Below are positions 22,571 through 34,782 of a stretch of 64,000 bases of DNA, one piece after another. The position numbers and the translations under genes are program-made. Within the stretch, counting starts at the first letter, position 1; the number at the start of each line of letters is the position of its first letter. Origin of the DNA: Monodelphis domestica (lineage: Eukaryota; Chordata; Mammalia; Didelphimorphia; Didelphidae); contig NC_077232.1 in the NCBI RefSeq assembly GCF_027887165.1, positions 54,422,788 through 54,486,787 of the forward strand, given 5' to 3'. The notes beneath the pieces were generated by a model that did not search any database, had not been told where the DNA came from, and was given only the letters and a program-made list of their open reading frames with translations.

Positions 22571-22805
22571 AATCCCTTTGCTATTTTTCAGTCTTTTCAG
22601 TCATGTCTGACTCTTTGTGACCCCATTTTTTTTGCAAAGATAATGAAGTGGTAACTTCTCCAGCTCATTTTACAGATGAGGAAACCGAGACAAACATTGT
22701 TGAGTGACAGAGTCAGTGAGTGTCTCAGGTTAGATTTGAACTCACAAAGAAAAGTCTTTGAGAATTCAAGTCCAATACTCTATACATGGTACCACCTATC
22801 TATCC
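22571..22805 (-). mobile_element. RTE-tailed CORE-SINE
   Basis: Reverse orientation: 'cagtcatgtctgactctttg', 'tgaccccattttttttgcaa', 'ctccagctcattttacagat', 'gttagatttgaactcac'. It splits the L2 copy. Confidence 0.85.
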
Positions 22806-22809
22806 TACT

Positions 22810-23068
22810 AGTTTCCATCAAAGCTCAGTTCAGTTGCTTACTTCTGTATGAAGTCCTTCCTGATTCCCTGAATCCTTGAGGATCCCCCCATTGCATTTGT
22901 TTATTTTGATTTATTTTTCATAGATTCATATGTGAGCATGTTTTCTTCCTCAAAAGAGAATAAGCCCTGAGAGGGCAGGAACTGTTTCACTTTGTTTTTC
23001 GTAGCCTTGACACTTAATTATGAGCTTAGCACAAAACATATAGTTAATAAATGAGTGTTGACTGATGG
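22810..23068 (+). repeat. L2 LINE 3' end, right part
   Basis: 'atgaagtccttcctgattcc', 'cctgagagggcaggaactgt', 'agttaataaatgagtgttga' give the complete L2-type end. Confidence 0.75.
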
Positions 23069-23750
23069 ATTCAGCAAAAGACTGGATCCTCACCCAAATG
23101 TTAGCTACTAGAAGAATTCTTTAGCCATTGTGGCAAGTGGCAAGTGGAATTAGAAGTGACTGAAAATGGTTTGAGCTTCTGATTGATTTTTTGATTGATT
23201 TAAATTAAGCGATGCATGCCAATTCCATGACAAAATAGAAACAGATTTCCTCCACTTGGCACTGAACTCTGAATATAGGGCGAGACAGATTTTTATGCAT
23301 TAATTAATTTACAGGGAACAATGAACTAGAATACAAAATTAGGTAATCCATTTTCTAATTGGAGGAAAGATTAGGGGCTTTCCAAATTAGGCTCAGGATG
23401 AGTAAGTTTTGGGAGTTGGGAAAGGAGAGAGGGAATGCTTGTTTTGCTAATAAATTATTTAGCTCAGATTGTTTCCTTAGTTATTATTAATTACCTGCCA
23501 CATAATGAATAAAAAGTTAAGAGAATAAAATGACCCTCAACTCCATATGGGCCCTCTGCTTCAGCTAATAAAGTGTGTACGGTAGAACAGCCAGAAAAGA
23601 GGGTGAAGTTGCTAAGAATTGCACTAATTTTATATAATCTACAAAAATATTAACTCTAAAAGTACAATCTATGTCCAATGGCCTGCTAAACAGGAGATCC
23701 ACTCCTGGAATGACCAAACCATATTGACATTGACATTCTAAATATTGAAT
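23069..23750. other. Repeat-free block, candidate conserved non-coding element
   Basis: No repeat recognised. Between about 23200 and 23530 there is a dense run of homeodomain-type words ('gcattaattaatttacag', 'ttctaattggag', 'attattaattacctgcc'). The block is untranslatable over any useful length. Enhancer-like by appearance only. Confidence 0.4.
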
Positions 23751-23754
23751 AATA

Positions 23755-23965
23755 GCAAGTTATCTAGTACTTGAAAGTAAACAAAATATTTTCCTTACAA
23801 TATCCTTGTATGATAGGAAGTACAAATATCATTATCTGCATTTTATGGGGATAAATTTTATGGTATAAAGCCTCTGCAAATAAATGTTTGCTCATAATGA
23901 TACAATTAATATCAGAAGCAAGATACGAACATAGTGCTTCTCACTCCAGGTCCCATTATCTCTTA
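23755..23965 (-). repeat. MIR-type SINE
   Basis: 'ttacaatatccttgtatgat' and 'atcattatctgcattttatg', then 'agaagcaagatacgaacata', in the reversed MIR order. Confidence 0.5.
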
Positions 23966-24249
23966 CAGTTCTCTAATTTAAATCATAACTTAATTATAAA
24001 TATGAAGAAATCCCCTTTATAAAACTTTGGCAAACATCTCAATATGTAAAATAACAGCAGGGGGGGCTAATTATTCCCCCCCATGAGCCTTTATTCAATC
24101 ATTGTTTTCCAACTTGCCAGTATTTTTATTTATCATGTTATTATTTACCACTACTTGATTCCATTTAGTTAAATATTGATTTTTAAACTACCTCTGAGTT
24201 AATCACCCATTTTTTCAATAATTTTCTTCCAATGAACTATAGGACTGTA
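23966..24249. other. Unassigned stretch
   Basis: AT-rich. Contains the small inverted repeat 'ggggggg...cccccc' at 24060-24082. Confidence 0.35.
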
Positions 24250-24715
24250 AATAATAGCTTTTCATGAGTTGAAGAGTCAAAATGGTGATTGATTGGGAAA
24301 ACACTTAGAAAGCTATTGCTATAATCCAGGTAAACAGCAGTGGCAAGGGTCTCTACTAGGGCAGTAGCTGTGAGAAAATGGGATGTATATGAGACATGAT
24401 GTGAAGGTAGAAATGAAAAGATCTTTCAGTGTTTTGAATATATTGGGGGAGGGGGAAGAATTGAGGAGGACACCAAATTTGCAAACTGAGGTCACTGGAA
24501 GGATCAAGATGGTGCCCTCAGCAATAATTGGAAAGATAAGAAGAAAGGAGGGAAAGATAATGAGTTCCATTTGGGACATGTTGGACCTGAGTTGCCTACA
24601 GACATCCAGTTTAATATGTCTGAGAGAGCAGTTAGTGTTGGGTGACTGTAGGATAGGAGTATATCAATCTCAGAATCATTTATATAGAAATTATAATTGA
24701 ACCATGAAAGCCTAT
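24250..24715 (-). repeat. Long L2-like repeat, interior part
   Basis: Matches the far part of the family at 15.3 kb: 'ctattgctataatccaggta', 'ggacatgttggacctgagtt', 'gcctacagacatccagttta'. It makes several open but meaningless frames. Confidence 0.6.
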
Positions 24716-24734
24716 GAGATTACTGAGATATTAA

Positions 24735-25365
24735 ACTCTTGTCTACTCTAATCCATCCTCTATTGAGCTATCAAAGTGATTTTCCTAAAATGTAGGTCTG
24801 GTCACCTTATCCCCCTACTCAATAAATTCCATTGGCTCCCTGTCACTTCCAGGATCAAATAGAAAATGGTCCCTTTAAAGCCCTTTATAACTTCGCCCGC
24901 TCCTATCTTTCCAGACTTCTGAAAACTTACTCCTCACCCCTCACCACTACTCTTTGATCCAATGACACTGGACTCCTGGCTTCTCTAGGAATAAGACATT
25001 ATTAGTTCTGCACATTTTCCCTCATTGTTCCCCATGTCTGGAATACTTTCCCTTCTCAATCCTACCTATTGACTTGCCTAGTTTCTTTTGAATCCCAACC
25101 AAGATCCTATTTTTTATCAGAAGCCTTCCCCATCTCTAGTGCCTTCGCTTGGCTAGTTATCTCCTCTTTATCTTTTATGTAGTTTTGTTATATATACATA
25201 TATGTATATATACTTGCCTATTGTTTCCTCCATAAAATTGTAAACTCCTTAACAGTAGGGACTGTCTTTTACCTCTTTTTGTATCCTCAAGACTTAGCAC
25301 AGTCTCTGGAACATAGTAAGCATTTGATAAATGTTGAATTGCTGATTGATTAATTTTCTGTAGGA
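24735..25365 (+). repeat. Long L2-like repeat, 3' end
   Basis: 'aaagtgattttcctaaaatg', 'aataaattccattggctccc', 'tttaaagccctttataactt', 'aacagtagggactgtctttt' and the tail 'catagtaagcatttgataaa'. It lies head-on to the opposite-strand copy at 24250-24715. Confidence 0.75.
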
Positions 25366-25384
25366 CTTTCTCCACCCACCACCT

Positions 25385-25590
25385 CCAAAAGCCTTTTCTA
25401 TGAAATTACCTTCCATCTAATCTGACTCGATCTTACATATAAATAGTTATTAACAGGTCATTATTCCCCAACAAATGTAAGTTCCTTGAAATAGGGGAAA
25501 TGTTTTTGCCTCTTTTTTCATCTCCTGAGTTTATCACAGTATCTGGCACATGATAAGTATAAATTGACTATTAAATTTCCTTTCTAAGCA
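25385..25590 (+). repeat. L2 LINE 3' end
   Basis: 'aatgtaagttccttgaaata', 'gtttatcacagtatctggca' and 'catgataagtataaattgac'. A second L2-type tail directly after the first. Confidence 0.65.
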
Positions 25591-25734
25591 CAAGACTAGA
25601 CCAGGATGCTGAAGCAATTCATTCATGACCATTTTTTTTCTTTTCTTAAAGGTCTGTGATTTTATTGGTAAAAGTAATTGGTAATTGTTAAATTGGTAAA
25701 ATTGGTAAAAAAAAAATTCCCATGGTGGAAAGAC

Positions 25735-25870
25735 CTCTTCTATGGTTTATATAAGTTAGGCTTACAGAATTGCTGAGGGTCAAACAGCTAGTATGTGTCA
25801 GAGACAGGAATTGAACCCATTTCTCCTATTTTTCATTTCGTCTTAGCACAAATCTACCCAGGCATGAAAA
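25735..25870 (-). repeat. MIR-type SINE fragment
   Basis: 'gaattgctgagggtcaaaca' and 'gctagtatgtgtcagagaca' then 'ggaattgaacccatttctcc'. Confidence 0.6.
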
Positions 25871-26645
25871 GGACATGGTAATCTGTAAGATCCAGAGAAC
25901 AGCTCTCTAGTCACTTCTTGAGGCTTTATCTATATCCTTTTTGCCTAGTGAAAACCAAATCTGAATAAACCTGGCTTAGAAGCCTCCAAGTTTTGACCAT
26001 TAGAAATGATTGGGTGTAAATGATTGAAGAGCAGAGTGAAGAAAAAAAAAACTAGTTTTCATTCAGAAACCTTATTTTATATTTTGGTGAACAACAATGG
26101 ATAACATCCTGATTAGTCAAGATCTTTGTTGTTTTTTTTAGTCATCACTGGTTTTTTCTCACTTTTTGATGAACCTAGAAGGGAAAAAGAAGAAAGCACC
26201 AGCTTATAACAGTGGTTTACTTACTTTTCAGGATGTGATCTCAGGTCAGAAGACATATACCTAATGTTCTACATCTATAATCCTGAATCACCCCCAAATA
26301 GAGGATGAAGACTGACTTTCTGAAAAAGCATCTCTTGCCAAACAAGATTCAATGATATTTGTTTCTATTTGCATACTAAAGCAAGGATAATGTAGTCTTG
26401 AAATATTGTCAACAAGGAATAAAAACTGAAAGCATTTTCAGTATATTCTTTGGAGAATCATAAAGCTCCATTAACCAGTATCCCTCAGCATTCTGGTTAA
26501 TGAAGATTTTATTGAATTTAATAAATATGTAGTTCACTGTGACCTTTTCATCTATGTGTAGCTTTGTGCTAAGACTAAATCAAATGTTATGCATGTTTCA
26601 TTATTGATCATTATGTTTCCATTAAGACCTTTAAGAAGAACATAT
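25871..26645. other. Unassigned, repeat-poor stretch
   Basis: No repeat or coding signal recognised; 26290-26560 has balanced composition. Confidence 0.35.
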
Positions 26646-26647
26646 CA

Positions 26648-26800
26648 TCTTATCAGTATGTCATGGTGGAAAGAACTAGGTTGGGAATGAGGAGACAAGA
26701 GTCTAGCCTTGCCACTAGCTTGTATCTCCACATGGTCTTAGATAAATCAATTCATCTTTTCATCTCTCAGTTTCCCATATTTAAAATAATGTACTTGAAC
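26648..26800 (+). repeat. CORE-SINE/MIR
   Basis: 'tcatggtggaaagaactagg', 'aggagacaagagtctagcct', 'catctctcagtttcccatat'. Confidence 0.65.
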
Positions 26801-26864
26801 AAGAAAAAGGGGCTTTTGCTTAGAGTCTGTGAACTTAAAAAATTAGTGTTGACAAATGTATTTT

Positions 26865-26975
26865 AATCTAACTGGCTTCCTTTGCAATCCTATGGGTTTT
26901 ATTTTCTACATTTGAAAACATTATTCAAAGGAACTTATAGACTTCGCCATGATGCAAGGGGGAAAACAATCCCCA
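26865..26975 (+). mobile_element. Old hAT-type DNA element fragment
   Basis: 'ggcttcctttgcaatcctat' and 'gggttttattttctacattt', then 'gaaaacattattcaaaggaa', match the interior of a mammalian repeat I recall with 'gggttcttaacctg' ends. Related to the copy at 30062, which keeps the end. Confidence 0.5.
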
Positions 26976-27057
26976 AGGAACCTTTTAGAGCTAACCCACC
27001 ATCATTTCATGAAATTGAATAAAGGCACTCATTCTGCTAAGTTAATGACCAAATTAT

Positions 27058-27155
27058 AATTGTAGACATTTATGTGGTGCTTTAAGATTTTTTAAGTTTT
27101 TAAAAATGTTTTCTAATTTTGTTCTCACAACAGTCCTAGGAAATGGGTGCCGAGA
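27058..27155 (-). repeat. MIR-type SINE fragment
   Basis: 'tttgttctcacaacagtcct' and 'aggaaatgggtgc' match the reversed MIR 'cctcacaacaaccc...gaggtaggtgc'. Confidence 0.5.
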
Positions 27156-27295
27156 GTCCTCTAGAGTGTCACATATGGCCTTAAGGTACTAAGACATCAA
27201 TAATTAATCAGGACAGTCATGAACTGTGGCATCCTAAACATAATTTTGGTGATGGCAGGTGGGAAACAAAGTGTGCCTTATTCATGTTTTTCCTT

Positions 27296-27432
27296 ATTAT
27301 TTTCTCTCTGTTACTGTCTCTGTTTCTCTCTTTTCTTTGTCTGTTTCTGCTCCTCTTTCTTATCTTTCTGATCTCTTTCCTAGTCTTTCTATGTCTCTTC
27401 TTCTTTCTCTGTGTCTGTCTGTCTGTCTCTGT
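27296..27432. repeat. (TCTG/TCTT)n pyrimidine tract
   Basis: C/T-rich imperfect tandem; creates the leucine/serine plus frames and an arginine-rich minus frame here. Not coding. Confidence 0.9.
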
Positions 27433-27444
27433 CATGTACTTGCT

Positions 27445-27597
27445 AAGTATAGCAAAAGAGACAGCAGGATAGTAGGCAAGGGAAACTGTATATGGATCCA
27501 GACCAGCATCATATTCAAGATCTTGTCTTAACTATTATTAGCCATGCAACCTGAGGCAAATTACACTACCTCTTTAGATTTTAGTTTCCTTATTGAT
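27445..27597 (+). repeat. CORE-SINE, left part
   Basis: 'aagagacagcaggatagtag', 'ctattattagccatgcaacc', 'tttagattttagtttcctta'. Split by the SINE that follows. Confidence 0.55.
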
Positions 27598-27864
27598 GGG
27601 ACAACTAGGTGGAACAGTAGATAGAATATTAAGCTTGGAATAAAAAAGACTTTGCTTTCTGAATTAAAATCTGACCTCAGACATTTACTAGCTGTGTGAC
27701 CCTGGATAAGTCACTTAACTTGCTTTTCCTCAGGTCTTCATCTGTAAAATCAGTTGGAGAAGGAAATGGCAAACCACTCTAGCATTTTTGTCATGAAAAC
27801 CCCCAATGAGGTCACGAACAGTCAGATGTGACTGAAATGACTGAACAACAAATTCCTTATTGAT
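27586..27864 (+). mobile_element. RTE-tailed CORE-SINE with perfect 12-bp duplications
   Basis: The SINE body (27598-27852) carries 'gggacaactaggtggaacag', 'gaccctggataagtcactta', 'gagaaggaaatggcaaacca', and the tail 'gaacagtcagatgtgactga'. The word 'ttccttattgat' occurs at 27586-27597 and 27853-27864. Confidence 0.92.
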
Positions 27865-27919
27865 ATAACAAAGTGAGAGTTCAGGCTCTAATCTAACTCT
27901 CTGATTTGATAACTAATGA

Positions 27920-28025
27920 AACAACTTCAGTGAAGTTAAATGATTTATCCAAAGTCACATAGTAGTAAGCTAGAATTCGATAATGATTTTTCTGATTCCA
28001 AATCTAGCTCATTTTCCTCTGTCCC
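27920..28025 (-). repeat. MIR-type SINE fragment
   Basis: 'gttaaatgatttatccaaag' and 'tcacatagtagtaagctaga' in the reversed core. Confidence 0.6.
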
Positions 28026-28039
28026 CTGTTGATCATACA

Positions 28040-28135
28040 ACCTACCCTGTCTACCTTACAATCTTTTGTGAGGATCAAGTGTATGGCAATTTATTTTACA
28101 ATTCTTGGGACATGGTAAAGTTCTTTAGAAATGTG
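28040..28135 (+). repeat. CORE-SINE tail fragment
   Basis: 'cttttgtgaggatcaagtgt' and 'cttgggacatggtaaag' resemble the L2-type tail. Confidence 0.45.
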
Positions 28136-29138
28136 GCTTGTGGCTAAGCACTCTTTACTGTATCAGGAGCCCTACTTGTCCAGGCATGACAACTCAGTTA
28201 TAAGGAAATTAAGCCTTTAGAGTAGGAAATCCAGCCCCTGTGAAGATTTGTGGTCAGCCTTGGCACAGGCTTTGTCATCACAAGACATCTGCAATCATGA
28301 AAGACTGAGGCAGAAAACATCTGAGCTTATCTATTTATTGGCAAGTCTATAGGTTATTACTAATAAAGGTCAATCCAAGACCAACTTTGGAGTAAGCTAT
28401 TCCTGTCTCCAAGTCCATGGATCTGTCTATGATACCATTTTTCCTTCCATACCCAACAAGCAGTCATCTAACTTCTACTTCAGGATCTTTAGTGAGGAAC
28501 AACTATGTATCGTGAACTTTTATAATAAGCTCCTCACTGGTCTTCTTGCCTTCAGTTTCTTTGCTCTTATCCCATCTTCTGTATTGATGATAAAAATAAA
28601 ATCTTTCCAAAGCAAAAAAAAAATAATAATAAAGGCCAATGATCCTTCAGTAACCAAAGAGCCCTGATGCAATAAGAATATTTTTGTACAATTTGATGGT
28701 TACATAAAGCCCAGAAATATTTCCCTAAGTAGGATTGTGATTTATTCTTAATTACACTATCTGATCACCTGCCCATGAGTTTTTACCCATCATGGTGAAT
28801 GGAAAACCCAAATTGGGCTAACATTCTCTAGCAAGAATAAATCCCACAGGGTTTTCCCAGATCAGGGACTTTCCAGAGTTCCTGATGTTATGGAAGGGGG
28901 AATATAGTTAGTCCCTTCCCTGGAACATTGTTCAGAATATCTCTAGTCTTCTATTCCCTTTGTCAAAGGCTTCCAGGAGTAGGAAAACACCTTTTGACCA
29001 GGTTGAATCATCCTTCATCTATCTTTCTCATGTCCCTCAGCTGGCATCTTGCTTTGCTCAACCATTGAAGAATGGCATTGAATTTACACAATAATTATCT
29101 AGGCTTCACAGTCTTAAAACTTGCTTAGAATGGTTATT
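28136..29138. other. Unassigned stretch, no gene seen
   Basis: About 1 kb of mixed composition. A piece at 28490-28595 looks like an L2 scrap ending in an A-rich run (28612-28630). The rest may be an older repeat I cannot name. Confidence 0.35.
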
Positions 29139-29220
29139 CTTATTATTTTTTTAAATTTAATTTTATTAATCAATTCAGAAATTTTTCCCACATTTCCATG
29201 ATTAATAGTTATTTTTATAA
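29139..29220 (-). repeat. L1 3' UTR scrap
   Basis: 'tttaattttattaatcaatt' then 'cagaaatttttcccacattt' matches the extreme 3' end of the local L1 copies in reverse. Confidence 0.6.
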
Positions 29221-29250
29221 TGAACAAATCTCAACTATAAATCTATTATC

Positions 29251-29455
29251 AATGGGGCAGCTGGGTGACTCAGTGAATAGAGAGCTAGGCCTATAGATGA
29301 GATGTCATGGGTTCAAATATGACCTCAGACACTTCATTGCTGTGTGACCCTGGGCAGCTCACTTAACCCCCCATTTACTTGTCCTTACTGCTCTTCTACT
29401 TAGGAACCAAGACATGATATTGACTCTAAGACAAAAGGTAAGATTTCTAAAAGAA
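29251..29455 (+). mobile_element. Group 1 marsupial SINE
   Basis: Nearly full length: 'gggcagctgggtgactcagt', 'gggttcaaatatgacctcag', 'gtgtgaccctgggcagctca', 'gatattgactctaagacaaa', 'aggtaagatttctaaaa'. Confidence 0.9.
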
Positions 29456-30060
29456 TAGTAAAAATTAATAATCAATTTCACATTATCAGAGGTTAAAAAA
29501 AGCAGGAACCTACTTCTGAGAACCAACAATATGAAGATGGGATCATCAGCAAAACAAACTCTGTCCTAAGCATCAGTTACTGACCCAGGGCTACTTATAC
29601 TCTCCCTACCATGTCACGATTGGTCTAACCTAAAAAGTAAAGTTAATACCATTATCACTACCCTACATACAAAATTTTTCATTTCCAATGATACAGGGTT
29701 TCTAACGTCTCTCAGATTCACTTTCCTCATTTATAGGATGAGAGATTGGCTTCCATGGTCCCTCTAAACTCTATCAGCTTTATTGGGTATTTTTTTTCCC
29801 CCATTGCAAGAGACCTTTGAATTTTTACCTTCTTACTACCTTGCCTATAAATCTATATTATGTTGGTAATAATGAAAACTGGGAATTCCATGATGTTTTG
29901 AAGTTTATAGAATCTGATATAATAGAATAGAGAAGTTAATGGAATAGTATAGATAGCGGATACTAGTAGAATAGAACAATAAGGATGATCTTGGGGAAAG
30001 ATGAGATGTGAAAATGGTGGGGAGAATGGCACTGAATATATATGTTTTTGTAGCCTGAGA
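29456..30060. other. Unassigned stretch
   Basis: No gene. A THER-type scrap at about 29712-29785 ('ttcctcatttataggatgag', 'ccatggtccctctaaactct') is the only repeat recognised. Confidence 0.4.
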
Positions 30061-30061
30061 C

Positions 30062-30200
30062 AGGGATTCTTAACCTGAGGTCTATGAATTTGTTTTGTTT
30101 TTCCATTTTAATGACTTTCAAAATAATTGGTTTCCTTTGTAATTATATATGTTATATTTTATCAAGTATCATTTTAGATGTTTGGAATGGTTTTACATAC
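30062..30200 (+). mobile_element. Old hAT-type DNA element, 5' part
   Basis: Starts 'cagggattcttaacctgagg', a typical mammalian hAT inverted-repeat end, followed by 'attggtttcctttgtaatta'. The same interior appears at 26865. The far end is not recognised. Confidence 0.55.
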
Positions 30201-30632
30201 AATGATTGGTCTTTCAACAGGAATAGCTGTTCATTCATGCGTTAAAAAGGGATTGGCTTTTAATACTAAATAAAATTGCTTTCACTTTTGTTACTAAATA
30301 TGAAATTATGTGGGAGATATACAAAAGGGTGTGATTTGTTTTTTGAACATTGGTTTTAATTAAGCATTGTATTCAAACCAAACTTTTCTTTAAAAGGTTT
30401 ATTGTATTAGACTAAGAAAACACCCCAACGATCTGGGTATTTGCATTTTTGTTACTTGTTTTCTTTTTAAAAATTGCAAATTTTAAAATGTTAAACCATT
30501 GGAATTCTATAAATTTATGAAATTTATAAATGTGTTGCCACTGTCCAAATTTTCTGCACTTTGTCTGTGACCTACCATTGTAGAAACAATAAAAACGTAT
30601 TGTATCAGTGCTCAAAAAATTGTTTAAAAGCA
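30201..30632. other. Unassigned stretch
   Basis: AT-rich; no gene or repeat recognised. Confidence 0.35.
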
Positions 30633-30818
30633 TTATAATTAGGCAGCTAAGTGGTACAGTGGCTAGAGCACTAGGTTTGGAGTTGGGAAGACTTAGGTTC
30701 AAATTTGACTTCAGACACTTTGTAGATGTGTCTCCTTGGGCAATTCACTTAATCCTGTTTGCCTAATTCTTGCCCTTCTGTCTTAGAGTTGTTAATAAGA
30801 CAGAAAATAACTAAAATG
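30633..30818 (+). mobile_element. Group 1 marsupial SINE
   Basis: 'aggcagctaagtggtacagt', 'gttcaaatttgacttcagac', 'tttgcctaattcttgccctt', 'cttagagttgttaataagac'. Confidence 0.85.
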
Positions 30819-31500
30819 TTATCATAGGATGGGTTCTTAGACTTTATGAGATGACCAAATGTGAACTGGTCTAATGTATTTTTGACAGCAAAATCTTTTG
30901 ATCACTCTTTTTAGAATTTATCCATAGATTCTTAAAGCTAAACACATTCTCCTCTCAATTGACAAGTTGATATTTAGCACCCACATTCATGGCTGAATGC
31001 TTTTCAAGACAAGTTTAATAGACATATTCCCTGCCTTTTAGGAGCAGACAATCTCCATTTGTCTCTCTTGGTGTAATGGAGTGGATTTTGTTCAGTTACA
31101 AGAACAATCAGCATTACTGTCATGGATCTTTGTAATTATTTCCATCAGTTCTGCTCTTTTTTTAGTTGTCTCATTGTTCTAGTCTGAGCTCCCCTTCTGT
31201 CACGTACAGTACAAATTCCAGTAGACAGAACGATCAGAGAAGGGGCTATTCTGATTAATTGAACTTATTGATCACCTTTGTTAATATTTCAAATTTTGAC
31301 ACTAAAAACATTTTCCCAAAGCTTACAACAGTCCCATCTCTCCATACATGGGAATAGACTTCCTATGTCAAGATCATGAATTATTTTATCTTCCCTCCCT
31401 TATAATATCTTAACAGTCTATAAATTAGATTTTTAGGTTTCAGTATTTCCCCTCTTCAATTCATCCTCAATTCAGACACCCAAATTACTGTAAAAAAATC
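30819..31500. other. Unassigned, repeat-poor stretch
   Basis: No repeat recognised. The interval 30930-31290 is fairly balanced in composition and could be single-copy DNA. Confidence 0.35.
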
Positions 31501-31612
31501 TGAATGAGCTATGAGCTATTTCACCCAGAATGCACTTGCCTCCCACTGCCTCCAGATGCAGTACCACCTCCTCTCTCTTAAGGGTTTAAACTTTCCACTT
31601 CTAACATTCCCC

Positions 31613-33242
<1,630 letters not shown>

Positions 33243-33253
33243 CATGTAATTAT

Positions 33254-33469
33254 TGATAGTTATTATTTCTTAATCTGAAAAGTGCTTATTCATATTCTTT
33301 GACCATTTGTCAATTGTTGAATGACTTGGATTCATATAAATCTGACTTAGTTTTGTATATATTAGAGAAATGAGACCTTTATGAGAAAAATTTCTTACTG
33401 AAAATTTTCCCCAGTTTATTGTTTCTTTTCTGATCTCAATTTCATTGGTTTTATTTGTACAACCCCCTT

Positions 33470-33514
<45 letters not shown>

Positions 33515-33832
33515 CTTCATTTTATATATATTGGAATGTTCTATCTAGGAGATAGACCTATTTGGTCATAAATTCTTCCCTTCTCCATAAATCAGACAGA
33601 CAAATTATTCTATGTTGCTCTAATTAATTTATGGTATCATATTTTATGTCTAAATAATATACTTTATATTAATAAAGGGTATGAGATTTTGGTCTATATC
33701 TAGTTTTTGATGTACTGTTTTCTAGTTTTCCCAGCAGTTTTTTTTCACATAGTTAATTCTTATCTCAAAAGCTAAAATCTTTGGGTTTATCATATACTAG
33801 ATTACCTAGGTCATTTATCCCTGTATATTTTT
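33254..33832 (-). mobile_element. L1 internal ORF2 fragment
   Basis: Aligns with the interior of the 34.9-36.95 kb copy: 'tgaaaagtgcttattcatat', 'ttgtcaattgttgaatgact', 'cccagcagttttttttcaca', 'gctaaaatctttgggtttat'. Both ends of the element are missing, including the 3' UTR, which is unusual for L1. A (TA)n tract at 33477-33511 lies inside. Confidence 0.8.
33477..33511. repeat. (TA)n microsatellite
   Basis: Perfect dinucleotide run. Confidence 0.95.
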
Positions 33833-33837
33833 AAAAT

Positions 33838-33980
33838 ATGCTGTATCCTCCCAGTAGAAAGTAAGGACCTTGAATACAGGGGTTACTTTTTATTTTTCCT
33901 TTAAATCGCTATTGCAGATCCAATGGAATTATACATCATCTTGTAGGTGATTAATAAATTCTTATTGGATTGAATTTATA
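33838..33980 (+). repeat. L2 LINE 3' end
   Basis: 'gtagaaagtaaggaccttga', 'atacaggggttactttttat', 'gtaggtgattaataaattct'. Confidence 0.7.
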
Positions 33981-34059
33981 ATTAAAACAAGTTTCTGCGT
34001 AAGAATTTTACACAAATGGTAGCTTAGCTGTTCTGACAAAGCCCTAAATCAGAGAACAA

Positions 34060-34170
34060 AAAAGGCATCAAGAAATTGGTTTTCTATTTCAGCCCTCTCA
34101 TTTCTCAGATGAAGACACTCATTCCAAGAAGAATGAAGACTCTCACATAACAAAACTAGCTAAGATATAG
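34060..34170 (-). repeat. MIR-type SINE fragment
   Basis: 'agccctctcatttctcagat' and 'gaagacactcattccaagaa' resemble a reversed THER core. Confidence 0.45.
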
Positions 34171-34194
34171 GATATAATATTGCTGGCTTAAGGA

Positions 34195-34518
34195 AATAAC
34201 CATACTTTTTTTTAAACATTATTTTATTTGGTTATTTACAAACATTATTCATTGGAAACAATGATCATTTTCTTTTCCTCCCCCTGACCCCCTCTCACCA
34301 CCTCTCTCCCATAGTCGACGCATGATTCCACTATGTATCACATGTGTTCTTGATTCGAACCCATTTCCATGTTGTTGGTATTTGCACTAGAGTGTTCATT
34401 TAGAGTCTCTCCTCAGTCATTTCCGCTTAGCCCCTGTAGTCAAGCAATTGCTTTTCATCGGTGTTTTTACTCCCACAGTTTATCCTCTGCTTGTGGATAG
34501 TGAATAACCATACTTTTT
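34195..34518 (-). mobile_element. L1 3' end with perfect 16-bp duplications
   Basis: A short L1 (body 34211-34502) holding only the 3' UTR: 'aacattattttatttggtta' and 'gttcatttagagtctctcct'. The 16-base 'aataaccatacttttt' is at 34195-34210 and 34503-34518. Clean 5'-truncated insertion of about 290 bases. Confidence 0.95.
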
Positions 34519-34762
34519 AAGCAACTCATTAATGTAATGGATAGAGTACTAGGCTTGGAATCAAGAACTCATTTCAAATCTGACCTCAGATTCTTCCTAG
34601 CAGTGCAACCCTGGACAAGTCACTTAACCTCTGATTGCCTCAGTTTCCTGATTTGTAAAATGAGGTTAATAATACTATCCACATCACAGGGTTATTGTGA
34701 AGACTAACGTAAAGATTTGTGAATTCTAAATAGCTATATAAATGCTACCTATTATCATGCTC
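34519..34762 (+). repeat. CORE-SINE, L2-tailed type
   Basis: 'gtaatggatagagtactagg', 'gcaaccctggacaagtcact', 'tgcctcagtttcctgatttg', then the tail 'atagctatataaatgctacc'. It is cut at its head by the preceding L1. Confidence 0.8.
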
Positions 34763-34782
34763 CTCCTCATCAAAATTATTAT

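Noticed and set aside
24383-24700. 105-codon plus-strand frame
   Set aside because: Lies inside an L2-like repeat interior read on the other strand.
27217-27531. Arginine-rich minus frame and leucine-rich plus frames
   Set aside because: Products of the TCTG/TCTT tract.
28136-29138. Possible LTR-type element in the unassigned 1-kb block
   Set aside because: No terminal repeats, primer-binding site or recognisable protein seen.
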